Assembly: GCA_030562195.1 (NCBI GenBank)
Contig: JAUJPP010000002.1
Location: 2,790,001-2,854,000 of the forward strand
DNA length: 64,000 bases
Direction of reading: 5' to 3'
Source: Nipponacmea schrenckii
Lineage: Eukaryota > Mollusca > Gastropoda > Lottiidae
Positions 50,463 to 63,100 of this stretch are shown here, in pieces. The notes beneath the pieces are model-generated. The model was not told the DNA's origin and made no database searches. It was given only the letters and a program-made list of their open reading frames with translations. The position numbers were made by a program, and so were the translations under genes. Position 1 is the first letter of the stretch. Each line of letters begins with the position of its first letter.

Positions 50463-51485
50463 GTATTATCCAGTGGCGGAGCCACAGGGGGGGGGGGGGC
50501 AGCCGCCCCCCCTCGCAGCCCCAAAGGCTAGTTTTTCGGGCAAGGCATTTAAAAAAAAAAAATTTTAACGGCCCAATTTTTTTTTTTTTTTGGAATTTAA
50601 AAATGAAATCATATCTTTGCCCGAATATCCTATATTACTATAACTGTATTTTTTTAAATTGATAGCCCAATTTTATTCTCCTATAATAATATTTCATAAT
50701 TCATATTATTTAAGGATCGAAATCACTGCCCGAAAGTCATTGCTATGATTATATTTTACATATTTCAAAAATTGAAATCGCAGCCCGAAAGTAGAGTTTA
50801 GAACTTTTTTTTACACAACCAAAAAAAGACAATTCGGGCACATATTTCAATTTTTTCAATAAATATTGTATGACATACAATATTTGTTAAAAAAAAATGG
50901 AAATCGGTGCCCGAATTGCCTTAAATTAAGACAATTCGGTAAGGTTTCACCTAAAAAGTTAACAAGTTCCTTGGCTTACTTCCCTTGGAAAATAGATCAT
51001 TTATTAATCAAATAAATCAATAAAAATTCCACCAATAAGAAAATGTAAAATAAATAAGTTTAATAAGGTTTCAACTAACAACACACGAGTTCCCTGGCTT
51101 ACTTCCCTTGGAAAATAGATCATTTTAATCACTTTGGGTTTTTTTGTGTAAAAAAAAGTTCTAAACTATTATTCCACCAATAAAAAAATGTAAAATAAAT
51201 AAGTTTGATAAGGTTTCAACTAAAAAAACATGAGTTCCCTAGCTTACTTCCCTTGGAAAAAAGATCATAATTATCATTATAATCACATAACATTGCTTGT
51301 CCTCTAGCTGTGATCATTTCAGAGTGAAATTTCGTTAGAATAACACCTGTTCTATCTTCCATCGATCATCGATAAATACGCACTAAAAATTGTTCAAAAA
51401 TATTTTTGTCTTTTGTCAAGAATTGTTTGGCCTGGTTATAACTTGCTCTGTTGCAATTTAGCAAATTGACACAGAAATCAAAACA

Positions 51486-54400
51486 ATGTCTTCTACACGT
51501 AAACGATTGTATCGACAACGGGTTGCATGTGATGCATGCGGCAAGGAACTTGATTCCGATTATAAAGAAAGTCACGTAAAACGCTTACACTTGGGGGATA
51601 CTATTACTTTTACACCAGTTCAACAAATAACTGATGAATCTCAGCCACAATTAAGTAGTTTTTTCGAGAAAACTAATACTAGCACATCTTCAGAAAGTAA
51701 TCAGAATGTAAGTGAAGTAATTAGTAGCGAGCACAGTGAAGTGGAAACAAATCTAATTGATGATTGTGACCCTTCTTCCCAATCAGCTAATGTATCCGGA
51801 GGCACAGTCCGTGAATGTTGCGATAAACCAACATGTTCCAACACACCTGATATAAGTGGAACTGAAATTCCGGAAAGTCCACAAGAATGTTCATCTGTTT
51901 TTGAGAAATTAATTGATTTGACATGTAAATATCCATCAGATCCTTGGCTCTTCAAGGATTCCAAAATCACTGATTCATTGGTGCGAGCAATAATAGAAAT
52001 AGGTGCTTGTCAACCAGGATTTCATGATGACTTCGATGATTTCCAAATCGACAAAGATGGGAGACGTTTTCATGTGGAATGGTATCAGAAGACAATGGAA
52101 AACAGAACAAAATCCCATAGACAATGGCTTTGTTACTCTCCGAAACACATAAAATGTACTGTCTGTCTTGTTGGCTCTTTGCAGAAAAAAATAAATTTTC
52201 ATTTGAACGCACATTCGCAGATCCAAATGCTGGATGTTCTAATTTTAAAACAGGGATTGAGAAAATTCGAAGTCACGAGGATTCTGAAATTCACAAAAGT
52301 TCTATGAGAGTTTTAATTGTCACAAAGTTTCGATTGCGGAGTGACCAGACAGTCTATCAAAATTTGATAAAAGCCAAAAATGCCGAAATCGAACGAAATC
52401 GACAAGTTATGAAGCGTCCGGTAGATGCGATACTTTTTCTGGGAAAACAGGGTCTTGCATTCAGGGGTCACAGAGAACATGCAGGATTAAGTCAAGATTG
52501 TAACGAGGGCAATTTTCTCGAACTTGTTAAATTCATTTCAAAATATGATCAAATTCTAGCCGACCATCTGATAAATGCTTAAAGGAATGAAACTTATTTA
52601 AGTCATCACATACAGAATGACATCATTGAATCCATTGCCAATGAAGTTCTTCGGGGAATTCTATTTGAAGTTCGTTATGCTAGATATTATGATATTATTC
52701 TAGATTCAACTATAGATATCAGTAGAATTGATCAATGCTCGTTTTCGCTCCGTTACGTTACCAAGTCGGGAGATATCGTTGAGCGGTTCATCATGTTCGA
52801 CGAATTGGGTGGTGCAAGTGCCGAAGATTTCAAGAACTTATTAGATAAGATGCTCAAAAAATGTTCTTTAAAATTTTCGGAATGTAGAGGTCAGGCATAT
52901 GATGGTGCTTCCACTATGTCAGGTGATATTTCTGGGCTCCAACGACGAGTCAAAATTGAAGAGCCTACCGCAATTTATGTTCACTGTTGTGCCCACAACT
53001 TGAATCTTGTAATAGGTGACTCGGCATCTTCGTCTTGTGTACAAGCTAAACTTTTCTTTGGCACTCTAGAAAATATCTACAGTTTTATGACAAGTTCTCT
53101 TCCAAGACTGAAACTGTTAGATTCCGAAATTAAGCTACTGGATATAGCAACTTTGAAATTGAAAAGGCACTGTGACACACGTTGGCATAGCCACAAAGAC
53201 TCAGTGAAAGCTGTGATAAGCTGCATTCCAGCTCTCGTAAAAGCTCTTGAACAAATTGCTAGTGGTGTATTACGAAATACAACACCGAGGGTAATGGTAT
53301 TCTGGCAACAATTACTAAGTTTGAATTTATTGTATTATTAGTTGTTTGGGATAAGATATTAGCATGCACAAATATACTCTCATGTTATTTACAAGAGTCC
53401 GATATTGATATTATGACTGCATTTTCACTTGTTCAGTCCACTCGATTGCAATTAGTCGAATTACGATCAGAGGACGTTTTCAATGATGTTGAAACTGAAG
53501 CAAGAGATATCGCATCAATGTGTGAAGTCGCTCCGGTGTATAAAGAGTCCCGAAACCGAAATATTAAAGTTAATGCCAGGTGAACGAGCAAGGGATGACG
53601 CCGCTGGTGATGGTCGTACCAGATTTCTTCGAGATACCTATTATGTTATCGTAGATACTTTGACATTTCAGATGAATGAACGATTCTCAGATTTTACTGA
53701 AATTGCTAATAAATTTTCTGCCTTAGATCCTAAATATTTCTCAGATAAAAACAGTGAAACGAAATTGATTGAACTTGGAAAGTTTTATAGTAAAGATGTC
53801 AATACTGCCGAACTAATAGATGAATATAGACATTTTAAAATAGTTTTAGAAGATATATTTACACCCCCTTCATCGGTACTTCTAAAAGTCAAAGATGTTT
53901 TACCCTTCATTATACAAAATACTATGGATACTGCATTTCCCAATTTGACGATTTTGTATAAAATACAGGAGCGTAGCGTGACCATTTTGACTGGGGGGGT
54001 GTAACGTCTAAGTTTTACCGACGAACACGTGTAACATCAAAGTTTTACCGACGAACACGTGTTCTTCCCGGGGCAAAAATAACTTACTCGCACTTTTAAG
54101 TATATACATTATACACGAACGAAGTCCATCGTTAAAGCAAATCCCAAACCTTAGAAAACCATATCAATCAGGGGTGTATCTAGAATAGAGATGGGGGACT
54201 GAAAGGTGATTTTTCCAAGGCAAGCCCTGCAGGCCAAAGGCCTTCGTATTCGGCCCTTGCAGTGGCGGGGGGTTCGGGGGTCCTTCCCCGGAAAATTTTA
54301 CATCCGGAGAATACATCTGACGCGATTTTGGAAGTCTTTTCCACTGGTCCAAATTATCAATTTTCATCGGAAAACCATACGTTTTCTATGTCCTTTTTCG

Positions 54401-55564
54401 ACCTATTCTGCGTTTTACCGACATGGGGGGGAGGGGGGGGTTTCGGCTGTTCTCCCCCTGAAAATTTTACAAACTAGGAAACCCGGAAAATACATCTGAC
54501 GCAATTTTGGAAGTCGTTTCCACCGGTCAAAATTATCAATTTTCGTCGGACAACCATATGTTTTATATAGCCTTTTTCGTCCTATTCTGCGATTTACCGA
54601 CAAGTTCAGTAAAAATCACTGTTTATGTAGACGAACAGTTTTCCGATAACATCATAACTGACACAAGGTTTCCACACTTTCGGTCAGCCAATCGGTTTTA
54701 CTGAAGGCTCTATTTCCCATCCATGACCGTCTATTATCGACCGATTCCGCGTTTTATCGACAAGTTTGGTAAAAATCACTTTAATGTAGACGAACGGTTT
54801 ACCGATAACATCTTAAGAGACACAAGGTTTTCACTCTTTCGGTTAACAAATCGGTTTTACCGACGGCTTCATCTATGACCTTCTTCTATCGGCCAATTCC
54901 GCGTTTTACCGACAAATTCAAATAACGAACAGCTTACCAATAAAAAGGGTATCGGTTAACCAATCGGTTTTACCGAAGACTCCAGTCATAACCAACTTAT
55001 ACCGACCGATTCCGGTAGTTTCAGTAAAAAAAAAAATACTTTTAATGTTGACAGTTTACTGATAAAATCATAACCAACACAAGGTTTTTACTTTTTAGGT
55101 TAATTGGTTTTACCGACGGTCCCACCTTGCCGTCTTTTATCGACCGATCATAACCAACTCAATGTTTTGACTTTTTAGGTTAATTAATCGGTTTAATCGA
55201 TCGATTCCGCGTTTTACCGACGGTTCCATCCATGACCCCCCTTTTTACCGACCGATTCCGCGTTTTACCGACGAGTTCAGTAAAACTGGGGGGGGGGGGG
55301 GTGTGACACCCCCCACACCCCCCCGGTAGCTACGCCCCTGATAAAATATTTTTGACAATCCCTGTATCCAGTGCTGCCAGTGAGAGAAGCTTTAGTAGAT
55401 TGAAACTAATAAAAAATTATCTGAGATCAACAATGGCTGAAGACAGGCTCTCAAATTTATCTTTGATAAATATAGAAAGGAATTTTGCCAAAGATGTTGA
55501 TTTCGACAAAGTCATTCAGACGTTTTCAACGATGAAAAAAAGGAGAAAAGCTATGTATGACTAA
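51486..55564 (+). pseudogene. hAT transposase (zf-TTF / DUF4371 / hAT dimerisation), disrupted
   Basis: The product would be a ZMYM-like transposase that cuts and pastes the element. Order along the gene: an N-terminal CxxC...HxxxxH finger (CDACGKEL...HVKRLH, residues 15-35); a QPQLSSFF motif (53-60); a TTF zinc-finger region ending KMYCLSCWLFA (about 52151-52183); the RNase H-like core with IILDSTID, CRGQAYDGAS and VHCCAHNLNLV; then CDTRWHSH; and the C-terminal hAT dimerisation segment SAASERSFSRLKLIKNYLRS (55369-55428). Lesions are a frameshift near 52140, a stop at 52580-52582, frameshifts near 53320 and 53578, and a 1.4-kb insertion at 53966-55340. Between lesions the frame is clean and family residues are kept, so death is fairly recent. 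Confidence 0.92.
53958..55348. mobile_element. Nested hAT-type non-autonomous element inside the transposase gene
   Basis: The element spans 53966-55340 (1375 bp). Its ends are CAGGAGCGTAGC and, inverted, CAGGGGCGTAGC, both followed inward by G-rich runs. ATAAAATA flanks it on both sides (53958-53965 and 55341-55348). Removing the element plus one duplication restores a continuous reading frame in the host transposase (LYKI joined to FLTIPVSS), which confirms the boundaries. The interior is non-coding and filled with repeats of ttccgcgttttaccgac. Confidence 0.95.
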
Positions 55565-56065
55565 AGTTGATATCTATGATAATTGAAATTTAAAAAAAAA
55601 ATCGAAATGATAAAATCCATACAAACATAACATATCCATTAGCCGAAAATCTCATTCAAAATCGGGTGAAAACAGTACATCCCGTAAATTAAACTGAATA
55701 CTTATGGATCTCCTAAGGGGGTAGTATCATGTGTTCTAGAAAGAGTGAAAATACTCTGCCAATAACAATAGTGTTTCTCTCGAAGAAAACTCTCATAACT
55801 AAGTTCGAAATTCGGGCAACCTCAGAAATCTCGCCCCCCCCCCCCCCTGGGACGTAAACCTGGCTCCGCCACTGGTATTATCCAAAAAAAAAACAAAAAA
55901 ACGTGAAGATATTAGTTGTTGTCTGAAGCTAAATAAGAAATAGCTCAAAATGAGTTACTTCCCATAATATACCCTCATCTGGGTGTGAGATAGAATCGAC
56001 ACACGATGGCGGTAAATTTGAATTAATGATAGTACTTTGAGCATATAAGCGAATAGGAAGAAGAG

Positions 56066-58025
56066 ATGCCCAAAGGAAAGCCAAAGAAAGCTACACTGGA
56101 AGTAGAAGAAGAGAGGTAGGGAATAGTTGAATGTTAAAAATGAAACAAAATATAAAAAAAAATTAGGTTATTATTGTCCGACCATCTTTTAAACTGCTTT
56201 TCTAACTTCGGTTATCTCCCATCAACTTTAAAAAATTCCTCACAATAGAAAACTGTTATACATTTTATACCGGTAGCTAGAAGGATGCGAATTTTACTCT
56301 CTTGTTATGGAATCTTATATACGCATAGTAGTAGGAACATATATTAGCAGTGAATGATCCTAGCATACTAGTCTAATTGTCCTTCAATGGCTTGTCGACG
56401 TGAAATGCTTGGTATAACAATGTGTATATGCCGTATATTTTAGCCTACTCATTTCATTTCAGTCCCAGATATTTTTTGAACCCCGAATCAGTGAGTCGCC
56501 ATCTATATTGTTCAATATGTCAAGAGGTATTTAACGAGCCACAGAGAGCACCATGTGGTCACAGTTATTGCAAAAAGGTAAATAAAGTCATATGGGCTTA
56601 ATAAACTAAAGCCAAATGGATTGTAAAAAAAGCTTTTTTAAATTTCCATCTGTATCGAATACCCTGATTGCCACCATTATAATTTTAACTCTGACGACTT
56701 TGGTTCCTGTAATTAAGCGTTTTATAACATAATTAATCGCCAAAGAATTCTGTACGTGTAATGCAAGAATATTTATAGGCCTATATGACGTCATCAAATA
56801 GTTAGTTTTAGTGTGCGGAATTGCATAAACCACAGATGTCGGATTGAAAATAGAAATGGTACAAATTTATGGTATATCAGTGTCATCGATACATGTAACA
56901 AATTTAGAAAACCTCAATAATGTCTTGAATAGAGTGATTAAAAATCAGTGATTTCAATTGCGTTTCTAACTCGTGAAAGTTTACAGTTTACACGTACATG
57001 TATTTAGTTAATGAAGTTATTTTTCAGTGTAGGCTACAGGTACCGGAAATGGTTACTAAAATTTCAATTATTTTTCAGTGTATAAATCAATGGTTAAAGA
57101 GTAGTAAAACTTGCCCAGAAGATAGGTAATCTGTTATTTTAAAATTTGTGTTGCTATACCGGAAATAAAACTAATTCTGCACGTTATGGTGGCCATAAAT
57201 TGAATTATAAGATATTAAGTTATTAAATATGATTATTGGCAATGAATCAAGTACGCAACTCTGTGAATTATAAGAATATAAATTTTTAATACGATTTTCT
57301 CACTTCAGAAAGCCAATATTACCATCCTCTCTACACCATGATTTCATCTTGGAGAATATCATTGGTGATCAAATGGTATGTTTTAAAACTAATTTCTGCG
57401 ATGATGATTTGACCATCTTTTCAATCGCTGATTCTCTTTCTGTGCCGATCACTTCAAACAACACGAAACAGTTTCGATAAATCGCATAAGAAACGCTACC
57501 AGCATGTCAGATATTTCAATAGCCACTTAAACGACCTGAATTCTGTTTTAACTTGAAGTAAATACTTCAGCTATTTGCAAATTTTATTCATTAACAATTA
57601 GCCATTTTTTCAGATTTTCAGATTTCCGCTAAACTTATCCTTTTTCTGTTTTGCCATGCAAATACACTGCGACTCGTAAATAAAGTTATTACTGTCCTTT
57701 ACAGGTTGCATGTTCTTTTCGATACAGTGGCTGTGAATTTGTTGGACAATTAGAAAGGTTGGCAAGTCACAAGAAATCCTGCGAGTTTAACCCTGTTAAT
57801 CTACCTGGTTTTCTACGCGAGCGAAACGAAAGTGCTACTGGTACACCTGATAAGGTAATGATTGAACCTACCACCAGCGAGGACATCAGTTCCCCCGCCA
57901 AACCATCGCTAATGATGAGACTCTACAGAAGTGGAAACGACCAGAAGCGGTTGCTAAAATCAATGTTCGAGGCAAAAGAAAACATGGTACAGAAAGCCGA
58001 TAGTGAGATCGTTGTTCTTGATTAA
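56066..58025 (+). CDS. RING and TRAF-type zinc-finger protein (RNF41/RNF151-like), five exons
   Basis: Exons are 56066-56115, 56463-56577, 57079-57125, 57309-57375 and 57705-58025. All junctions are GT-AG and in phase, giving 199 residues. Residues about 33-70 form a RING: CSIC, PCGH, CKKC, and TCPED, in which the last zinc ligand is Asp instead of Cys. The same CPxDR ending is found in RNF41 (Nrdp1), RNF151 and TRAF RINGs, so the domain should be a functional E3 ubiquitin-ligase module. Residues about 95-122 form one TRAF-type finger (ACSFRYSGC...HKKSC). The tail of about 75 residues is Ser/Lys-rich without a domain. Compared with RNF41 it is shorter and lacks the C-terminal substrate-binding domain, which fits RNF151 better. 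The start ATG at 56066 follows in-frame stops and has a basic MPKGKPKK beginning. Confidence 0.9.
56780..56940 (+). repeat. Dispersed ~130-bp repeat, copy 2
   Basis: It lies in the second intron of the RING gene. It begins atgacgtcatcaaatagtta and contains accacagatgtcggattg, gaaatggtacaaattta and tatcagtgtcat, in line with the copies at about 12.3 and 62.3 kb. Confidence 0.6.
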
Positions 58026-60101
58026 AGTGCATATCCTTTTCGCATTTATTGAAATCGTGACATTTGCTGTTCTGCTTCAGGATATTTAGAACGTGATTCT
58101 CTTGTAATATATTTTCTATTATGTTAAATTATTTGTATACAGAAAGGAGTATTTTTCAATTTTCATACCTCCAGTGGAATACCTTGATCTCTATCACGAA
58201 GTATTATACTATAAAATGCAATGAATGGAGTTGCGCTAATGAAGGTTGACAACGCCATGCAGGGTGCAATGAGGGAAAGTTTGCCTGGGCAGCGGCATTA
58301 GTCTACTCTCATTTCAATTTCCAACTGTCGAATATCTTTAACAGGGCTATTCAAATAACTGGAACTCTTATCATGGTTTTATTTAATTTCTTTAATTTCT
58401 TTAATAACAAACAAGATTCATATAATTTGTCAAAGAATAACGAAAAGTTATTATTTATTTACATCAACCATTTGTGTATAATTCATTTCATACCAAAATG
58501 TACAGTTACATGTATATAATATTAAGGTTATATTTTGATTTCGTTTACAATACATGTAATTATAATATTGATGTTTCAGCAAAACACGATTTTTGATCGT
58601 CACAGTCTACGATTGTTTATCCTCAATTAACCGAAATCATATTAGGGTGTACAAAAAAATAACAATCAACAATAATGATGTTTTTTCACTTACTAAGTAA
58701 ATTATTTATAATAAATCTTTTTCATGCATTATTAGCATACTTAATCACGATGTTGTTTGTGCTCCAGCATAATGTAACGTAAATGTTTATGTTTAAAACA
58801 TAATAATGCAAAATAATCTGGCTTTTATACATTAACATAACAATGAGTCATAAGTGTATGAATTAACACAATAATCTCAAAGTATAGACATTTGCACAAT
58901 ATTATGTTTATACATGAACACAATTATGTATTTACATAAAGTATCATACATCATTCATGAACCCAATATACATTTGTTGCATGCAACTACAATTTCTGAT
59001 CATTCAATATTATGATCTGAACTACATGGTTCGGATTTTTCTTGGAAATCACCTTGTATAAGATTATTTAAAATGAAATAACATATTATATGCTGCTGGT
59101 TTACTTAGTGGTCTGTATTAGAGTCTTGTTTACCGTGGCATTCGGGTTTAAAACAAAAATACTTCTGTGATCGTGAAACTCTTTTAAAAAGAACACCAAG
59201 ATGAATTCCCTAATATCTATACCAAACGTTTCGTGAATGGTGTCCTTATACAATGTAGATTAAATCCCCCTTCATTGCCTCCCTGAAGTAATCGCTTTGC
59301 ATTTTTATCATTGCTTTATCTTGTATACAGAAATTACTTAAACAGCAGCTGGGCAAGTTTTCTGATTTGGAGATGACCCGATAGATGGATTTAAAATAAA
59401 TCAATATAAAGAAGATATCCACATACTTCACAAAAACAACAAAGCTTGATACATCGAACATTGTCCATTCAGAAGTTGGTTCATGGATTAAATTAATTAC
59501 GAGTTAATATTATTATGTGAAGCTCGTCATGTTTTGCATAGGTGCATGCCATTTTCGATGCTACAATAAAGTGAATAAATATAATTAATACAAAAAATGA
59601 TATTGGAAGATCCAACAGCGTTTATTGTGTAATTGCCGTAGGAACATCGGAAATGATCGAAGAATATAGTATATTATACAAACTTCGCAGACTACCTAAG
59701 TATTATAGTGTTTATAATGTAGTTCCTTAGTATTAAATTTAATTGGTTCATGTATAACACTTTTATTCGTTCATTCACTTTTACATCTATTTTCTAGCGA
59801 CATTGTAAACAGACATTCAAATTCACGTAGAGATTCACATATGACACGAATTTCAAAACAAGACAACTTTGTTACTTAACAATGGTGGTCATACGATACG
59901 ATTTGTACACGCCTTATAAAGATTCAATGTTTGATTTATAGACACATCATGAAAATCAAAATGAATCCAAATAACAAAATTCAAAATTCTGTAAGAACCC
60001 AACATTGATTACAATGGTACACTTATCGTCTGAATTTTGAAAATATACCAAGTTCCTTTACATGGTTTCATATTGCCAAGCAATCACATGATGATGAGTC
60101 G
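58026..60101. other. Intergenic between two convergent genes
   Basis: It should contain the 3' UTRs of the RING gene (+) and the NMDA receptor gene (-). A TTTATT at 59762-59767 (AATAAA on -) is one possible polyadenylation signal for the latter. No further gene is supported. Confidence 0.4.
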
Positions 60102-63100
60102 TCAAATTGCACTTTCAATATCTATTCTACCACCGACACCCATATAATAATTTCCGTCATATTGTCTGTTCCTACCCGGTCTCGCTTCACCAGTCTCCCC
60201 CTCACCGTCCGTATCACTAATTGGTTCTATTTGATCAACGTCTGTTATAATTTCATTATTTGTGGCGCCTAAAGTATCTAATTTGGCTTCAGCCTCTTTT
60301 GTAGCAACGGGGTCTAGTTGCAATTCATCAGGGTTCTTTTTCATACCATTGTTCCGATGTCTAGGGACACCGTTCGGTTGGCGTGTGGCTTCAGGATCGT
60401 ATCGCCACACATCACTAGAATCTGACGTACTGATTCTTCTGAAAATAATAATGGATGCAGTTTTTAAATTTGGTCAGACTCACCCGTATGGTTTTCTTCT
60501 AAATCAAATACTTTTCACATACATCATATTTCTTTTTCTTCATAGGTGATTTTACGTAATGTCGACATTGTTAAGTTCCCGAACCACAGGGTTAAAAATA
60601 AACTTGACTTTACCAAATCACAAAAAGATATCGCGTAACCGGATTACTGTGTAAATGAATGGACTCGTTTTTTCTGATTTGTGTAATTTGTTATTTGGAC
60701 CTTTGACTTTTTCTTGGTGTATTGCTAATGATGAAATATCGCCATTACAATTAAAATTATTGCTTTTTATAATTTAATCATCATAAATCTCATTGTCTCA
60801 AGTCATTGTTATTCATGGAACCGATGACAACTTTGCTTTAAAAAGATTTAAATTGACTAACAATATCGCTTACTATCACAAGTTGTGGTACATTAAATTC
60901 AGCTAAACCGATCCTCAATGAAACTAGGAAAAGTCCAAAGATAATTGAATATTTTTTTAAACAAGATGAAAACTAAGTCAGGCAGCCTGGAGTCGTTTCT
61001 CTTATAAAGCCAATTAGATCCACTTACATTAATATTGAAAAATAACATCATATTCATAATTCAATTATTGCATCACAAGAGTACTTAATAATATGATTAC
61101 TTTACTCATGACTGTAAGGGTCGTTTACACAATTATGTATGCGTGGGTTGTAAAGCCAGCATGAAAATATTGTGTTGAATCAATTTTTTTAAATTCAAAA
61201 TAAATCACTTTTCCACACGTGATTATTTCCGTTCATAAAAACCGTTAAAAGTACAGTCGGGTCTGGAAACCTATTACCATTATTGGCATACATAACAAGT
61301 ACTCCATTTTCTAGTTTTTTTAGTTTGAAAAGATTCCTAGTTTTGCCGTTGGTTTGTTTTAAGGAATCTTGCCTTTTTCTAATTTCAATTAAATTAAAGA
61401 TTTTAACCAAAATCGGCATAATTGGCTTTTTTTGCTTATTTCCTACGCTTCTATAGATATTTGAGTTCTATTTTTTTTTACATATTATATGGGGAGATCT
61501 CTCCAAATTTCCTTTTGAGTATTTCTCTTCAAAGTTATAAGTTTTTAATCGAGTTGAAACGAATGGGTCTGCATAGTAAACTAAGGTTATAAAACACAAA
61601 AGAGAAGAATATAATAGAATGGTGCCGGGCGAAATATATTATGATCAAATGTGTATGGTATTTTTGATACTAACTAAATTTTATTTACCTAAAAATATTA
61701 AATAAACCTTCTATAGATATTCTGGAATAAATTCCAAATAATGAAGTTTATTTCGATAATTGTTCGTCTTGAACGCCCATAATGTATCTGTTTTATGTCT
61801 CCAAGGGAAGACAATCTAATTATTGGTAAAGAGATAATTACATGATAGAGGAATACTTACGCTAATTGTTTTTGTAGCTTATTTATTTTAATCAAAGCCA
61901 GATCAAGCTCGTGTCTCACTTTCCATAACTGAGTCTCACAAATAGGATCTTTACATTTATGTTTCTTATGTAAGTCTATGGCTTCCATCACAGATTGTTC
62001 AAAATTTAACGATCTACCCATACTCTGTAATGATAAATCAGTTTTACAGAATAGCATACAAAACATAAGACACGAGCCATGTGCTATATATAATAATATC
62101 TAAGAGGACGCGAAGTAGATATAAAAGAAAAGAAAGGACATTACTCTTATGCCAGACGAAAATTCAAATGCCAAAGAAACCTTTTTTCACTAAAAATAGG
62201 ACAACAATCCGGCAAGACCAACTATTTCCTTACAAAATCATTAAAATATTATTAATTTTATGATATGAAATTCAACGTTCTATGACACTAATCGCAGAGG
62301 CCTTATGTGTTTTTACATGCATATTTTGCAGTTAGTGACGTCATCAAACACTTAGTTTAGTAGAATTGCAGAAACGACGGTGCCAGAATGGTGCCAATTG
62401 ATGCTATCAGTACATACAAAATTGAAAAAATCTCTTGAAGGCATGTTGAATAATGATTTTTAGCTTTAACTTAAAAAATAGTAATTTCTCAACCTACCAA
62501 ACTAACTAAAGAACAACAACCACATTTATCCCATTTTCTAATAGTTTTCCGACCAAACCGGAAATACATATGTTCTAGTATCAGTAGAATAGCTCCAAGA
62601 ACCATTCCACCAGCTAATAGAATGAAAGCACTAGTAAAATTAGGTATTCCTAAGGTTTGACTGGACATGCCTTTCTTCTGTTTCTTATGACAAGCACCAG
62701 CTAACCAGAACTTCTTCAGCCTTTCTATTTCTCCTGGAATAAGTTCGAAGAGAATCTCTTGCAGATGGTGTACTTTTACATACCATTGTTAAATTGTTTT
62801 GCTTTTAAGAGTGTTTTGGATTTGGCAATTTTATTGATCTTTTCAATCTTCAGATTGCAAATGGTTTGATTTTACAAAACATCAACATTTAATCATATTT
62901 AAGCGAATTTTGTATGAGTAATAATTGAAAACATACATAAAAAAATGTGCTCTATACTGAGATCTGGATGTCACAATTAGAAATATGAATAATTACCAGA
63001 ATCCTGTAAGGCTAACAAGGCATGATTGACTTTATCTACCCACGGAGACCCTCTAGGGAAACCGACACCATAACCAGACATAGCATACCATTTACCCACA

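Larger units (their letters stand above)
50463..55882 (+). mobile_element. Complete but inactivated hAT transposon with 8-bp target duplication
   Basis: The element spans 50471-55874 (5404 bp). Both ends read CAGTGGCGGAGCCA in inverse orientation, with G-rich runs just inside, and both are flanked by GTATTATC (50463-50470 and 55875-55882). The 8-bp duplication and the CAGTGG end are diagnostic of hAT. It carries one transposase gene broken by frameshifts, a stop and a nested element (53966-55340). Without that nested insertion the element would be about 4.0 kb. Confidence 0.95.
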
